Source: Mycobacterium shigaense
Lineage (GTDB): Bacteria; Actinomycetota; Actinomycetes; Mycobacteriales; Mycobacteriaceae
Assembly: GCF_002356315.1 (NCBI RefSeq)
Contig: NZ_AP018164.1
Span: 62,001-126,000 of the forward strand
Length of the DNA stretch: 64,000 bases
Direction: 5' to 3'
Shown here piece by piece: positions 7,197 to 15,633 of the stretch. Positions within the stretch are counted from its first letter, which is position 1. Each line of letters starts with the position of its first letter. Under the pieces are notes generated by a model. It was given only the letters and a program-made list of their open reading frames with translations. It was not told the origin of the DNA and searched no databases. A program made the translations under genes and the position numbers.

Positions 7197-9780
7197 CGAA
7201 GGGCGCCACGACCAGTCGACCAGTGATCCGAGCGGGTCCGCGACTGAGCGCGTAGGCGAACAGGCACGCTCCGACCGCACCGACGAAGGTGTGCGCCGGG
7301 AACCGCGTCCCGGGCCCGGTCACCGTCGCGAGGTGCGTCCCGATGACCGGATGACAACCATCTTGCCGCCGGTCCTCGACGATCGGTCCCCCGCGCGCTC
7401 CGACCCGATCGACGAGGTCAAGGCCGCGCTGGACGCCGCGTCGTCGGCCCCCCCGCAGCGCGACGCCATCGAGGAGGTAAGGGCCGCCCTGGACAGCCGG
7501 TCGACACCGGCGCGGCGCGAGGGCCCGGGCCGCCGCCCACCGGATGAGCCGCCACCACCCCCACCGCTGGGCGGGCCCGGCGGCGGTGATGGGGGAGGGG
7601 CCAGCCACCGCGCCCCCGGGCCGGACTGGCAGCGCTGGATCGAGCAGATCAACTGGCGATGGGTTCGGCGAGCGGCCTACCTCGGCGCGGCCGTGTTGGT
7701 GCTGCTGCCGATAGTCACGTTCGCAATGGCATATTTCATCGTCGACGTTCCCAAGCCGGGCAACATCCGCACCAATCAGGTGTCCACGATCCTGGCCAGC
7801 GATGGCTCGGAGCTGGGCAAAATCATTCCCCCCGAAGGCAATCGGGTCGACATCAACATCAGCCAGGTACCGGTGCATGTGCGCCAGGCGGTGATCGCCG
7901 CCGAGGACCGCAACTTCTACTCCAACCCGGGGTTCGACTTCAGCGGCTTCGCGCGGGCGGTGAGCAACAACCTGTTCGGCAGCGGAGATCTGCAGGGCGG
8001 ATCGACGATCACCCAGCAATACGTGAAGAACGCGCTGGTCGGTTCGGCCCAGCACGGGTTGGCCGGACTGATGCGCAAGGCCAAGGAACTCGTCATCGCC
8101 ACCAAGATGTCGGGCGAGTGGTCCAAAGATGATGTGCTGCAGGCTTATTTGAACATCATCTATTTCGGCCGCGGCGCCTACGGGATCTCGGCCGCGTCGA
8201 AGGCGTACTTCAACAAACCCGTCGAGCAGCTCAACGTGTCCGAGGGGGCGCTGCTGGCGGCGCTGATCCGCCGGCCCTCCTCGCTGGATCCGGCGGTGGA
8301 CCCGAAGGGCGCCGAGGCGCGGTGGAGCTGGGTGCTCGACGGCATGGTGGAAACCAAGGCGTTGTCGTCCGGTGATCGCGCGGCCCAGGTGTTTCCCCCG
8401 ACGGTGCCGCCCGATGAGGCCCGCGCGCAGAACCAGACCTCCGGGCCTAACGGCCTGATCCAGCGTCAGGTCACCAATGAGCTGATGGAGCTGTTCAACA
8501 TCGACGAGCAGACCCTGAACACCCAGGGGCTGCAGATCACCACCACGATCGATCCGAAGGCCCAGCAGGCCGCGGAGAAGGGCGTCTCGAAATACCTTGA
8601 CGGGCAAGACCCCGACATGCGCGCCGCCGTCGTCTCGGTCGACCCGCACGACGGCGCCATCCGCGCCTACTACGGCGGTTCGGATGCCAACGGATTTGAC
8701 TTCGCGCAGGCGGGGTTACAGACCGGGTCGTCGTTCAAGGTGTTCGCGTTGGTGGCCGCGCTGCAGCAGGGCATCGGCCTGGGGTATCAGGTGGACAGCT
8801 CGCCGCTGACCGTCGACGGCATCAAGATCACCAACGTCGACGGCGAAAACTGCGGGACTTGCAACATCGCCCAAGCGCTCAAGATGTCGCTGAACACGGC
8901 GTACTACCGGCTGATGCTCAAGCTCAAGAACGGGCCGCAGGCCGTCGCCGATGCGGCGCACCAGGCCGGTGTGGCATCCAGCTTCCCGGGCGTGCCGTAC
9001 ACGCTGTCCGAGGACGGCAAGGGCGGACCGCCCAACAACGGGATTGTGTTGGGGCAGTACCAAACCCGGCCGATCGACATGGCCTCGGCGTACGCGACGC
9101 TGGCCGCATCGGGCGTCTACCACCCGCCGCACCTGGTGCAGAAGGTGGTCAACGCCGACGGCCAGGTGCTGTTCGACGCCGCGAATTCCGATAAGGAAAA
9201 GGGCGAGCAGCGCATCGACAAGGGCGTCGCCGACAACACGACTGCGGCAATGGAACCGATTGCCGCCTACTCGCGCGGCCACGCGCTGGCCGGCGGCCGG
9301 CCGTCGGCGGCCAAGACCGGGACGGTCCAGCTCGGGGACACCACCGCCAACAAGGACGCCTGGATGGTCGGCTACACGCCGTCGCTGTCGACGGCGGTGT
9401 GGGTGGGAACCGTCCAGGACAACGTGCCGCTGGTAAACGCTTCGGGCGCTGAGGTTTACGGATCGGGACTGCCGTCGGACATCTGGAAGTCGACGATGGA
9501 CGGTGCCTTGAAGGGCAGCAGCAACGAGACCTTCCCCAAGCCGAGCGAGATCGGTGGCTACGCGGGCGTGCCCGTCGCCCCGCCCCCGCCGCCGCCCCCG
9601 CCGCCGCCGCCGCCGTCGGAGACCGTCATTCAGCCCACGATCGAGGTGGCGCCGGGCATCACGATTCCGGTCGGGCCGCCGACGACCATCACCAACGCGC
9701 CACCCCCGCCGCCGGGAGGCCCGCCGTCGCCGGTGCCGGCAGGACCCGCGGCCCCGCCGTTCGGGCAACCACCACCGTGA
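7189..9780 (+). CDS. ponA1: Bifunctional penicillin-binding protein PonA1 (class A PBP)
   Basis: A large class A PBP that polymerises and cross-links peptidoglycan. Order: a disordered Pro/Asp-rich cytoplasmic part, one membrane anchor (AAVLVLLPIVTFAMAYFIV), a GT51 glycosyltransferase domain with EDRNFYSNPGFD and GGSTITQQYVKN, a transpeptidase domain with SSFK (catalytic Ser in TGSSFKVF), SLN (MSLNTAYY) and KTG (AAKTGTVQ), and a Pro-rich C-terminal tail with a run of about 13 prolines. It corresponds to Rv0050. The N-terminus is uncertain: similarity to the long M. tuberculosis PonA1 start extends back to a TTG at 7189 overlapping the DUF5318 stop, while an ATG at 7351 and GTGs at 7291 and 7333 are alternatives. 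The downstream gene overlaps the stop by 4 nt. Confidence 0.95.
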   Translation: MNNEGRHDQSTSDPSGSATERVGEQARSDRTDEGVRREPRPGPGHRREVRPDDRMTTILPPVLDDRSPARSDPIDEVKAALDAASSAPPQRDAIEEVRAALDSRSTPARREGPGRRPPDEPPPPPPLGGPGGGDGGGASHRAPGPDWQRWIEQINWRWVRRAAYLGAAVLVLLPIVTFAMAYFIVDVPKPGNIRTNQVSTILASDGSELGKIIPPEGNRVDINISQVPVHVRQAVIAAEDRNFYSNPGFDFSGFARAVSNNLFGSGDLQGGSTITQQYVKNALVGSAQHGLAGLMRKAKELVIATKMSGEWSKDDVLQAYLNIIYFGRGAYGISAASKAYFNKPVEQLNVSEGALLAALIRRPSSLDPAVDPKGAEARWSWVLDGMVETKALSSGDRAAQVFPPTVPPDEARAQNQTSGPNGLIQRQVTNELMELFNIDEQTLNTQGLQITTTIDPKAQQAAEKGVSKYLDGQDPDMRAAVVSVDPHDGAIRAYYGGSDANGFDFAQAGLQTGSSFKVFALVAALQQGIGLGYQVDSSPLTVDGIKITNVDGENCGTCNIAQALKMSLNTAYYRLMLKLKNGPQAVADAAHQAGVASSFPGVPYTLSEDGKGGPPNNGIVLGQYQTRPIDMASAYATLAASGVYHPPHLVQKVVNADGQVLFDAANSDKEKGEQRIDKGVADNTTAAMEPIAAYSRGHALAGGRPSAAKTGTVQLGDTTANKDAWMVGYTPSLSTAVWVGTVQDNVPLVNASGAEVYGSGLPSDIWKSTMDGALKGSSNETFPKPSEIGGYAGVPVAPPPPPPPPPPPPSETVIQPTIEVAPGITIPVGPPTTITNAPPPPPGGPPSPVPAGPAAPPFGQPPP

Positions 9781-11423
9781 CCGAAACCGATCAGCGCAGC
9801 CCGACCATTTCGCCGCGGCCGCTGGCGGCCGACTTGCGCAGTGTCGGCAACCGCGACTGCCCCAGCCACACCGACTCGTTGGGCGCCGCGCTGGCGGACG
9901 TCATCGGTGGGCCGGTGGGACGGCACGCACTGATCGGCCGGGCCCGGTTACTGACGCCGGTGCGGGTGATGTTCCTGATCGCGTTGGTGTTCCTGGCGCT
10001 CGGGTGGTCGACCAAGGCGGCCTGCCTGCAGACCACCGGCACCGGCACGGCGGATCAGCGGGTCGCCAACTGGGAGAACCAACGCGCCTACTACGAGTTG
10101 TGCTATTCCGACACCGTGCCGCTGTACGGCGCGGAGTTGCTGAGCCAAGGCAAGTTTCCCTACAAGTCCAGCTGGATCGAGACCGACTCCAGCGGGGCGC
10201 CGCAGCTGCGCTACGACGGCAAGCCCGCCGTGCGCTACATGGAGTATCCGGTGCTGACCGGCGTGTATCAGTACGTCGCGATGGCGGTGGCCAAGACTTA
10301 CACCGCGGTGAGCAAGCTGGTCGCCCTGCCGGTGATCGCCGAGGTGGTGGTGTTCTTCGATGTCGCCGCCTTCGGTCTGGCGCTGGCGTGGTTGGCGACG
10401 GTATGGGCGACCGCCGGCCTGGCGGGTCGCCGAATCTGGGACGCCGCCCTGGTGGCCGCTTCGCCACTGGTGATCTTTCAGATCTTCACCAACTTCGACG
10501 CGCTGGCAACGGCATTCGCGATGGGCGGACTGCTGGCGTGGGCGCGGCGCAAACCCGTCCTGGCAGGTGTGCTGATCGGGCTGGGCGCCGCCGCCAAGCT
10601 GTATCCCCTGCTGTTCCTGGGCCCGATGCTGGTGCTCGGCATCCGAACCGGGCGACTCGGCGCGCTGGCCCGCACGGCGGGCGTGGCCTTGGCAACCTGG
10701 TTGGCGGTGAATCTGCCTGTGCTGCTGCTCTTTCCGCGGGGCTGGTCGGAGTTCTTCCGCCTCAACACCCGGCGCGGTGACGACATGGACTCGCTGTACA
10801 ACGTGGTGAAGTCATTCACCGGGTGGCGCGGGTTCGATCCCAAGCTGGGCTTCTGGGAGCCGCCCACGACCCTGAACACCGTCGTCGCTGTGTCGTTCGT
10901 AATATGTTGCGCTGCAATCACTTGCGTGGCGTTCACCGCTCCGCAGCGGCCGCGGGTGGCCCAGCTGGTGTTCTTGGCGGTGGCAGCGTTTCTGTTGACC
11001 AACAAGGTGTGGAGCCCGCAGTTCTCCCTCTGGCTGGTGCCGCTGGCGGTGTTGGCCGTGCCGCATCGGCGGGTACTGCTGGCGTGGATGACCATTGACG
11101 CGGTGGTGTGGGTGCCGCGGATGTACTTCCTGTATGGCAACCCGAATCGTTCGCTGCCGGAGCAGTTCTTCACCGCGACGGTGTTGCTGCGCGACATCGC
11201 CGTCGTGGTGCTGTGCGCCTTGGTAGTTCGGCAGATCTACCGGCCTGATGAGGATCTGGTGCGCTGGGGCGGGCGGGTGGACGATCCGGTGGGCGGCCCG
11301 TTCGACCGCGCACCCGACGCCCCGCCCGACTGGCTGCCCGCCACGTTGCGACCGGGCGGCTTCCGGCGCCCCGCACTACGTCGGTCCGAAACCGGAGCCC
11401 AGCCGACGAGCGTCGCGCGATAG
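9777..11423 (+). CDS. Polytopic membrane protein, GT87-like mannosyltransferase family (Rv0051-like)
   Basis: A 548-residue protein with about 10 hydrophobic spans from residue 60 on, a large extracytoplasmic loop containing YYELCYSDTVPLYGAELLSQGKFPY, and a short charged tail. This layout and the loop acid residues resemble the DUF2029/GT-C family of polyprenyl-phosphate-mannose dependent transferases, and the position matches Rv0051 (560 residues). The GTG start overlaps the ponA1 stop (GTGA), so the two genes are translationally coupled. A role in envelope glycan assembly beside PonA1 is plausible but inferred. Confidence 0.85.
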   Translation: MTETDQRSPTISPRPLAADLRSVGNRDCPSHTDSLGAALADVIGGPVGRHALIGRARLLTPVRVMFLIALVFLALGWSTKAACLQTTGTGTADQRVANWENQRAYYELCYSDTVPLYGAELLSQGKFPYKSSWIETDSSGAPQLRYDGKPAVRYMEYPVLTGVYQYVAMAVAKTYTAVSKLVALPVIAEVVVFFDVAAFGLALAWLATVWATAGLAGRRIWDAALVAASPLVIFQIFTNFDALATAFAMGGLLAWARRKPVLAGVLIGLGAAAKLYPLLFLGPMLVLGIRTGRLGALARTAGVALATWLAVNLPVLLLFPRGWSEFFRLNTRRGDDMDSLYNVVKSFTGWRGFDPKLGFWEPPTTLNTVVAVSFVICCAAITCVAFTAPQRPRVAQLVFLAVAAFLLTNKVWSPQFSLWLVPLAVLAVPHRRVLLAWMTIDAVVWVPRMYFLYGNPNRSLPEQFFTATVLLRDIAVVVLCALVVRQIYRPDEDLVRWGGRVDDPVGGPFDRAPDAPPDWLPATLRPGGFRRPALRRSETGAQPTSVAR

Positions 11424-11453
11424 CCATGACCCATTGAGAGATGCGTGTCCTGC

Positions 11454-12481
11454 ATGATGTCGTCGCCGTCCGTCCTTGGTGGTTCCGAAGCTCGGTCGGT
11501 GGTGATTCTGGGATTTCCCGGTGTGCAGGGATTGGGCATCGTCGGTCCGCATGACGTGTTCACCGGTGCAGCGCTGCTCACCGGCGGCGGGTATCGCGTC
11601 AGCGTGGTATCGCAGGACGGCCAGCCGGTAGCTACTTCCACCAGCCTGGCTTTCGTTGCGGAAGCGATGCCCGAGCCGCGTGCGGTCGACACGCTGGTGT
11701 TGCCCTGCGGTTCTGGTGTCGACCCCGCCAGGCAAGATCCTGGCAACATCTCCTGGATCAAATCTGCGGCGCTAACTTTCGTCGTGTGGTCAGCGTGTGC
11801 ACCGGTGCGTTTCTGGCTGCTGCGGCGGGTCTCCTCGACGGCTGTCGTGTGACGACACACTGGGCGTTTGCCGATCAGTTGGCCCGCGAGTTTCCCGCCA
11901 TCACCGTCGATCCGGAGCCGATCTTCGTGCGCAGCTCAGACTCGGTATGGACGGCGGCAGGGGTGACAGCGGGCATTGACCTCTCGCTTGCGCTTGTCGA
12001 GGACGACTACGGTACCGAGGTCGCCCAGGCTGTCGCGCGCTGGTTGGTGCTGTATCTGCGTGGGCCGGGTGGTCAGTTACAATTTGCTGCGCCTCTGTGG
12101 GTGCCTCGCGCCGGCCGCCAGTCCATCCGAGACGTGCAGGAAGCAGTCGAAGCCGAACCCAGTGCGGCCCATAGTATCTCCGACCTGGCGCAGCGCGCGG
12201 CGATGAGCCCGCGACACTTCACCCGGGTATTCACCAACGAGGTCGGTGAGGCCCCTGGCGCTTATGTCGAACGCGTCCGCACCGAATCTGCCCGCCGTCA
12301 GCACGAGGAGACTGACGATGCTGTGGTCGCCATTGCCGAGCGGTGTGGCTTCGGAACATCGGAGACCATGCGCCGCGGCTTCATTCGCCGGATCGGTATT
12401 CCACCTGACCAATACCGCGAAGCTTCTCGTGAGGGCGCCGCAGCCAAGATGGTCGACCCAGCGGTTGATCAATTGACCTGA
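11454..12481 (+). pseudogene. GlxA-type regulator (DJ-1/PfpI + AraC), frameshifted
   Basis: Two frames together make one GlxA-family regulator. The first (from ATG 11454) gives the start of a DJ-1/PfpI domain (VVILGFPGVQGLGIVGPHDVF); the second continues with VVSVCTGAFLAAAAGLLDG, TTHWAFADQLAREFP, and an AraC helix-turn-helix (ISDLAQRAAMSPRHFTRVFTNEVG ... CGFGTSETMRRGF). The join lies near 11770: restoring one base in GCGGCGCTAAC would give a continuous SAAANFRRVVSVCTG. The PfpI 'nucleophile' Cys is kept. It is either a recent one-base-deletion pseudogene or an assembly indel. It ends 13 nt inside the convergent acyl-activating gene. If intact it could be the local regulator of the isonitrile-like operon; that is inference. 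Confidence 0.75.
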
Positions 12482-13986
12482 CGTCCTGTTCCAGCCCAGA
12501 ACTGCTCCCGCAGTTCGCGGCGCAGGATCTTCCCGCTGGGGTTCCGCGGGATTCCCTCGGTGACGTGAAACGTGGCCGGAACCTTGAAACGGGCGAGCCG
12601 CTGAGCCAGAAACTGCGCTAGGTCGTCGATCTGCAGGTCTTTATCCGGCTTGGCAACGACGAACGCGTGAATGCATTCGCCCCGCTGGATATCCGGCGCG
12701 CCCACCACTGCGCTGTCGTGGACCGCGGGGTGACCGTTAATGGCTTTCTCGATCTCTGCGGGATAGACGTTTTCGCCGGTGACGATGATCAGATCTTTGA
12801 CGCGGTCCCGGATCACCAAAAAGCCGTCTTCATCCAAATATCCCACGTCACCCGTGCGAATCCAGCCGTCGACAATGGTCTCCGCGGTGGCGGTCGGGTT
12901 GCCGAAGTACTCGAGCATCTGCGCCGGGCTGCGGAGATAGACTTCACCGCAGCTTCCAGGCGGAAGCTCGGTCCCGTTGGGACCGCAGACGGCGACTTCT
13001 ACGCCAGGATAGGGCCGGCCTGCGGCATGCAGACGGGCCCGGCCCGGCAGGTGTTCGCTCGGCGGGAGGCATATCGCGGTGTTTCCTGTCTCGGTCAGAC
13101 CGTAGATCTGCGCGAAGTCGCAGCCGAACGTCTCGAGCGCTTGGGAAAGCAGGTCTGGGCCGATGGGAGAGCCCCCGTAGACGATCTTGCGAACCGTGGC
13201 GAAGTCCGACTCGGTCAGGCCGGCCTCGGACAACATCATGAGCAGCATCGCAGGAACGAAACAGCTTACGGTCACACCGTTGTCGCGGATCGCCGCAATG
13301 GCGGCGGTTGCCTTGAAGCGTGGGATCACGACGCTCGGTATACCCTTGTTGAGGGCCTGCGTCGCCCACCACATACCGCCGATGTGGAACCCGGGTAGCG
13401 CAATCAGACTGACGTCGCCGTCCTGCCAATCGATCCAATCCAAGCCGGCAGCGTCCAAAAGTTCGCGCACCGCGATGAAGGTCCGATGAGCCAGCACAAC
13501 GCCTTTGGGCCGGCCCGTCGTCCCGCTAGTGTACATCTGCACGACCGGGGTGTCGCGATCGACAACGACCTCGGGTAGCTCCGCAGTACCCGACCGGTCA
13601 CGCCATGCGGCGTAACTGTCCACACCGACCACGATTTCGGCCGTCAGGTCGGTCCGGTCGGTGATCAGCACCCGAGCCCCGGCGTGGCCGATGATGTAAT
13701 CGATCTCGTCGGCTGCCAAGCGCCAGTTGACCGGAACCACGACGGCGCCGAGACGTGCGCAGCCATACAGTAACTCGTACAGTGCCGGTGAGTCAGCGGC
13801 CACGTGGACGACTCGGTCGCCGGGACCGACGCCGGCAGTCGCAAGTGCCCGGGACGCCGCGGTCGATCGCCGGGCGAGTTCGGCGAAGGATACCCGCGTC
13901 GATCCGAAGATCAAGGCGGTGCGGTCGCCGCCGCGGCGCAGGTTCTGCTCAAGAGTAGAGATGAGGTCGAAATGGTCTGCGGCCAT
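12469..13986 (-). CDS. FadD10/ScoC-like acyl-activating enzyme
   Basis: A 505-residue member of the ANL adenylating superfamily. Core motifs are present: P-loop YTSGTTGRPKG (near residue 165), YGLTETG (near 313), the RTGDVGYLDEDGFLVIRDR hinge and the terminal catalytic Lys in RNPSGKILRRE. The stretch HRTFIAVRELLDAAGLDWIDW ... PGFHIGGMWWATQAL resembles FadD10 (Rv0099) more than general FadD ligases. FadD10/ScoC activate a fatty acid as acyl-AMP and load it onto a carrier protein for isonitrile lipopeptide synthesis. Its ATG shares one base with the stop of the upstream gene (TAATG), making it the last gene of a coupled three-gene operon. No carrier-protein gene was found nearby, so the acceptor is unknown. 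Confidence 0.85.
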   Translation of the reverse strand: MAADHFDLISTLEQNLRRGGDRTALIFGSTRVSFAELARRSTAASRALATAGVGPGDRVVHVAADSPALYELLYGCARLGAVVVPVNWRLAADEIDYIIGHAGARVLITDRTDLTAEIVVGVDSYAAWRDRSGTAELPEVVVDRDTPVVQMYTSGTTGRPKGVVLAHRTFIAVRELLDAAGLDWIDWQDGDVSLIALPGFHIGGMWWATQALNKGIPSVVIPRFKATAAIAAIRDNGVTVSCFVPAMLLMMLSEAGLTESDFATVRKIVYGGSPIGPDLLSQALETFGCDFAQIYGLTETGNTAICLPPSEHLPGRARLHAAGRPYPGVEVAVCGPNGTELPPGSCGEVYLRSPAQMLEYFGNPTATAETIVDGWIRTGDVGYLDEDGFLVIRDRVKDLIIVTGENVYPAEIEKAINGHPAVHDSAVVGAPDIQRGECIHAFVVAKPDKDLQIDDLAQFLAQRLARFKVPATFHVTEGIPRNPSGKILRRELREQFWAGTGRQVN

Positions 13987-14528
13987 TATGAATTCGCGGG
14001 CAGATCGACTAACACAATTTCGAGTTCCCCGGTAGCGCTCCCACCGTCGTCGTCGGTGAACTCGATCGTGGTCTGGAGTGCCAACAGCGGGCGAGACCGG
14101 TTGCGGAATTCGATGCCGGTGATCTCAAGTACCCCGCGATAACACCGGGAATTAATCGGTTGCCGGAATCGGGTACTCATCTTGCTGATCAGCACTGAGG
14201 GCAGCTGCCGTTGCCAATAGTCGTCCATCGTCCAACAGCTCAGCTCGGGGATGAGTTTGTCGCGAACCGAGGCCGCGAGCGTGTAGTAGATGAGCTGGTT
14301 GTACGAGATGACGAACTCGACCGCGTTGAAGTGTCCGGTTTCCTCGATATAGCAGGAATGATCGAACCCCAGATCACCTGCACCGACTATGATCTCGCCG
14401 CGGCGCAACACCGTCGCCCGCTGGAGGTAGACGGTGTCCTTGCCTGTATACGGGGTCATGGTGCGATTGAGCAGCACGGTGTCGTCTTGCAAGAATTCGT
14501 CGATGTCGGCTGGCGATGTATGCATCAT
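13986..14528 (-). CDS. FcoT/ScoD-like protein (Rv0098 homologue)
   Basis: A 180-residue hot-dog-fold-sized protein with clear similarity to M. tuberculosis FcoT (Rv0098): the run ETGHFNAVEFV, followed by YNQLIYY, then WTMDDYWQRQLPSVLISK and STRFRQPIN, parallels the FcoT sequence block by block. Rv0098 was first described as a long-chain fatty acyl-CoA thioesterase; its Streptomyces counterpart ScoD works in isonitrile biosynthesis, where it is assigned the addition of glycine to a 2,3-unsaturated acyl carrier. The ATG at 14528 overlaps the stop of the ScoE-like gene by 4 nt (ATGA) and its own stop overlaps the FadD start by one base, so the three genes form one translational unit. Confidence 0.85.
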   Translation of the reverse strand: MMHTSPADIDEFLQDDTVLLNRTMTPYTGKDTVYLQRATVLRRGEIIVGAGDLGFDHSCYIEETGHFNAVEFVISYNQLIYYTLAASVRDKLIPELSCWTMDDYWQRQLPSVLISKMSTRFRQPINSRCYRGVLEITGIEFRNRSRPLLALQTTIEFTDDDGGSATGELEIVLVDLPANS

Positions 14529-15412
14529 GCTGCGACCTCGGCGCCGAGCGGGTATTCGTCGGTGACGGTCACGCGGTAGGACTCCGTAGGCTCGTTGGTC
14601 GGATTGTGCAAGGCGCGGTGGATGAGACTCCGGTTGTCCCACAGCACGAGATCGCCAGACTCGTAGGTCTGCACGAAGATGTTCGGGTGTTCGTAGGATT
14701 CGTCGAGTTGCCCTGAGGAATCGAGGAGTTCGTAGAGCAACGAGGTAGGAAGCGCGGTGCCCTGCGAGTCTTCGATGGCGTACGTGAAGGCCTCCGATAT
14801 GTAGAGAATCCGTTCGCGCGTGACCGGGTGGACTAGCACCGTCGGCCAGGTTTGCGGCGGTGTGACCCGCTCGATCTCGGCCTGGACCTCACCGATGGGT
14901 CGGTGCACGTCCGAAGGTCTGATCTTGACGTAGCGCCGAGCGCTGTGCTTGCTGAAGGTGTCGGCGATGGCTTCCTTGAGTCGCGGAGTGAGTCGTTCGT
15001 AGGCGCGGGCCATGTTGATGAAGCGGGTGCCTCGGGTACCGGCCGGCAATTTCTGCGGATAGAAGAGGGTGAATGCGAACGGTTGCGGCATGAATTGGTA
15101 ATCGGCATGCCAGAATCCGCCGGTCCTCGGCACACCGATCGGTCCCTGGGGCCGAGTGAGGTTGGAGGAGACGAAGATGAGGCCGTTTTCCGGATGATGG
15201 TACATCGGTTCGTAGTATGAAACCGGCGTTCCAAAATGATGCCCGAGTTCGACGAACGCGGCCGGCTTCAGGTCTTGAGCTTTGAGGGTGACGATTTTGT
15301 CGGTGTAGATGTGGTGTCGAAGCAGCCGGATGTCATCGCTGCTCGCCATTGCCGGATCGAAGTGGTGCACTTCAATACCCGCTCGTTCGTCGGATCTAGT
15401 GATGAACTGCAC
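14525..15412 (-). CDS. ScoE/Rv0097-like Fe(II)/2-oxoglutarate-dependent isonitrile synthase
   Basis: A 295-residue TauD-superfamily oxygenase that most closely recalls ScoE of Streptomyces coeruleorubidus and Rv0097. Diagnostic stretches are GFWHADYQFMPQPFAFT (metal ligands His and Asp as H-A-D), KIRPSDVHRPIGEV, PTVLVHPVTRERILYI and WDNRSLIHRALH (distal His), with a following Arg in SYRVTVTDE for 2-oxoglutarate. ScoE/Rv0097 oxidatively decarboxylate an N-carboxymethyl 3-amino acid to a 3-isocyano acid. The start is GTG 15412, with AAGGAGAG 7 nt upstream; longer upstream frames lack support. It is the first gene of the coupled operon with the FcoT- and FadD10-like genes and is transcribed away from the acyltransferase gene at 15634. 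Confidence 0.88.
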   Translation of the reverse strand: MQFITRSDERAGIEVHHFDPAMASSDDIRLLRHHIYTDKIVTLKAQDLKPAAFVELGHHFGTPVSYYEPMYHHPENGLIFVSSNLTRPQGPIGVPRTGGFWHADYQFMPQPFAFTLFYPQKLPAGTRGTRFINMARAYERLTPRLKEAIADTFSKHSARRYVKIRPSDVHRPIGEVQAEIERVTPPQTWPTVLVHPVTRERILYISEAFTYAIEDSQGTALPTSLLYELLDSSGQLDESYEHPNIFVQTYESGDLVLWDNRSLIHRALHNPTNEPTESYRVTVTDEYPLGAEVAA

Positions 15413-15633
15413 CAGAAATCTCTCCTTGTCCACCCCCCTGGTTTGTCGGTCAGCGTCGACTCCCCATGGTTGCCCATGCGTATTAGTCGTCCGCGATTGA
15501 CATTTAGTTCCCGGCGAATTCGAGAGTCTCGCTGCATATCGAAGAGCCGGCGTGAGACTGTACATTGAGGGCCGCGCCTCGTCGGCACGAGTTGTCTGCC
15601 GTGGCGTTGGATCTGCTCCGAAGAAGGGCCCGC
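15413..15633. promoter_or_regulatory. Divergent promoter region of the isonitrile-like locus
   Basis: This 221-nt gap separates the start codons of the ScoE-like operon (minus) and the acyltransferase gene (plus) and must drive both. Each gene has a good ribosome site at its edge (AAGGAGAG on the minus strand, AGAAGGG on the plus). I did not find a strong inverted repeat that would mark an operator. Confidence 0.5.

Noticed and set aside
7105..8649. 514-residue minus-strand frame opposite ponA1
   Set aside because: Shadow of ponA1 without any family pattern.
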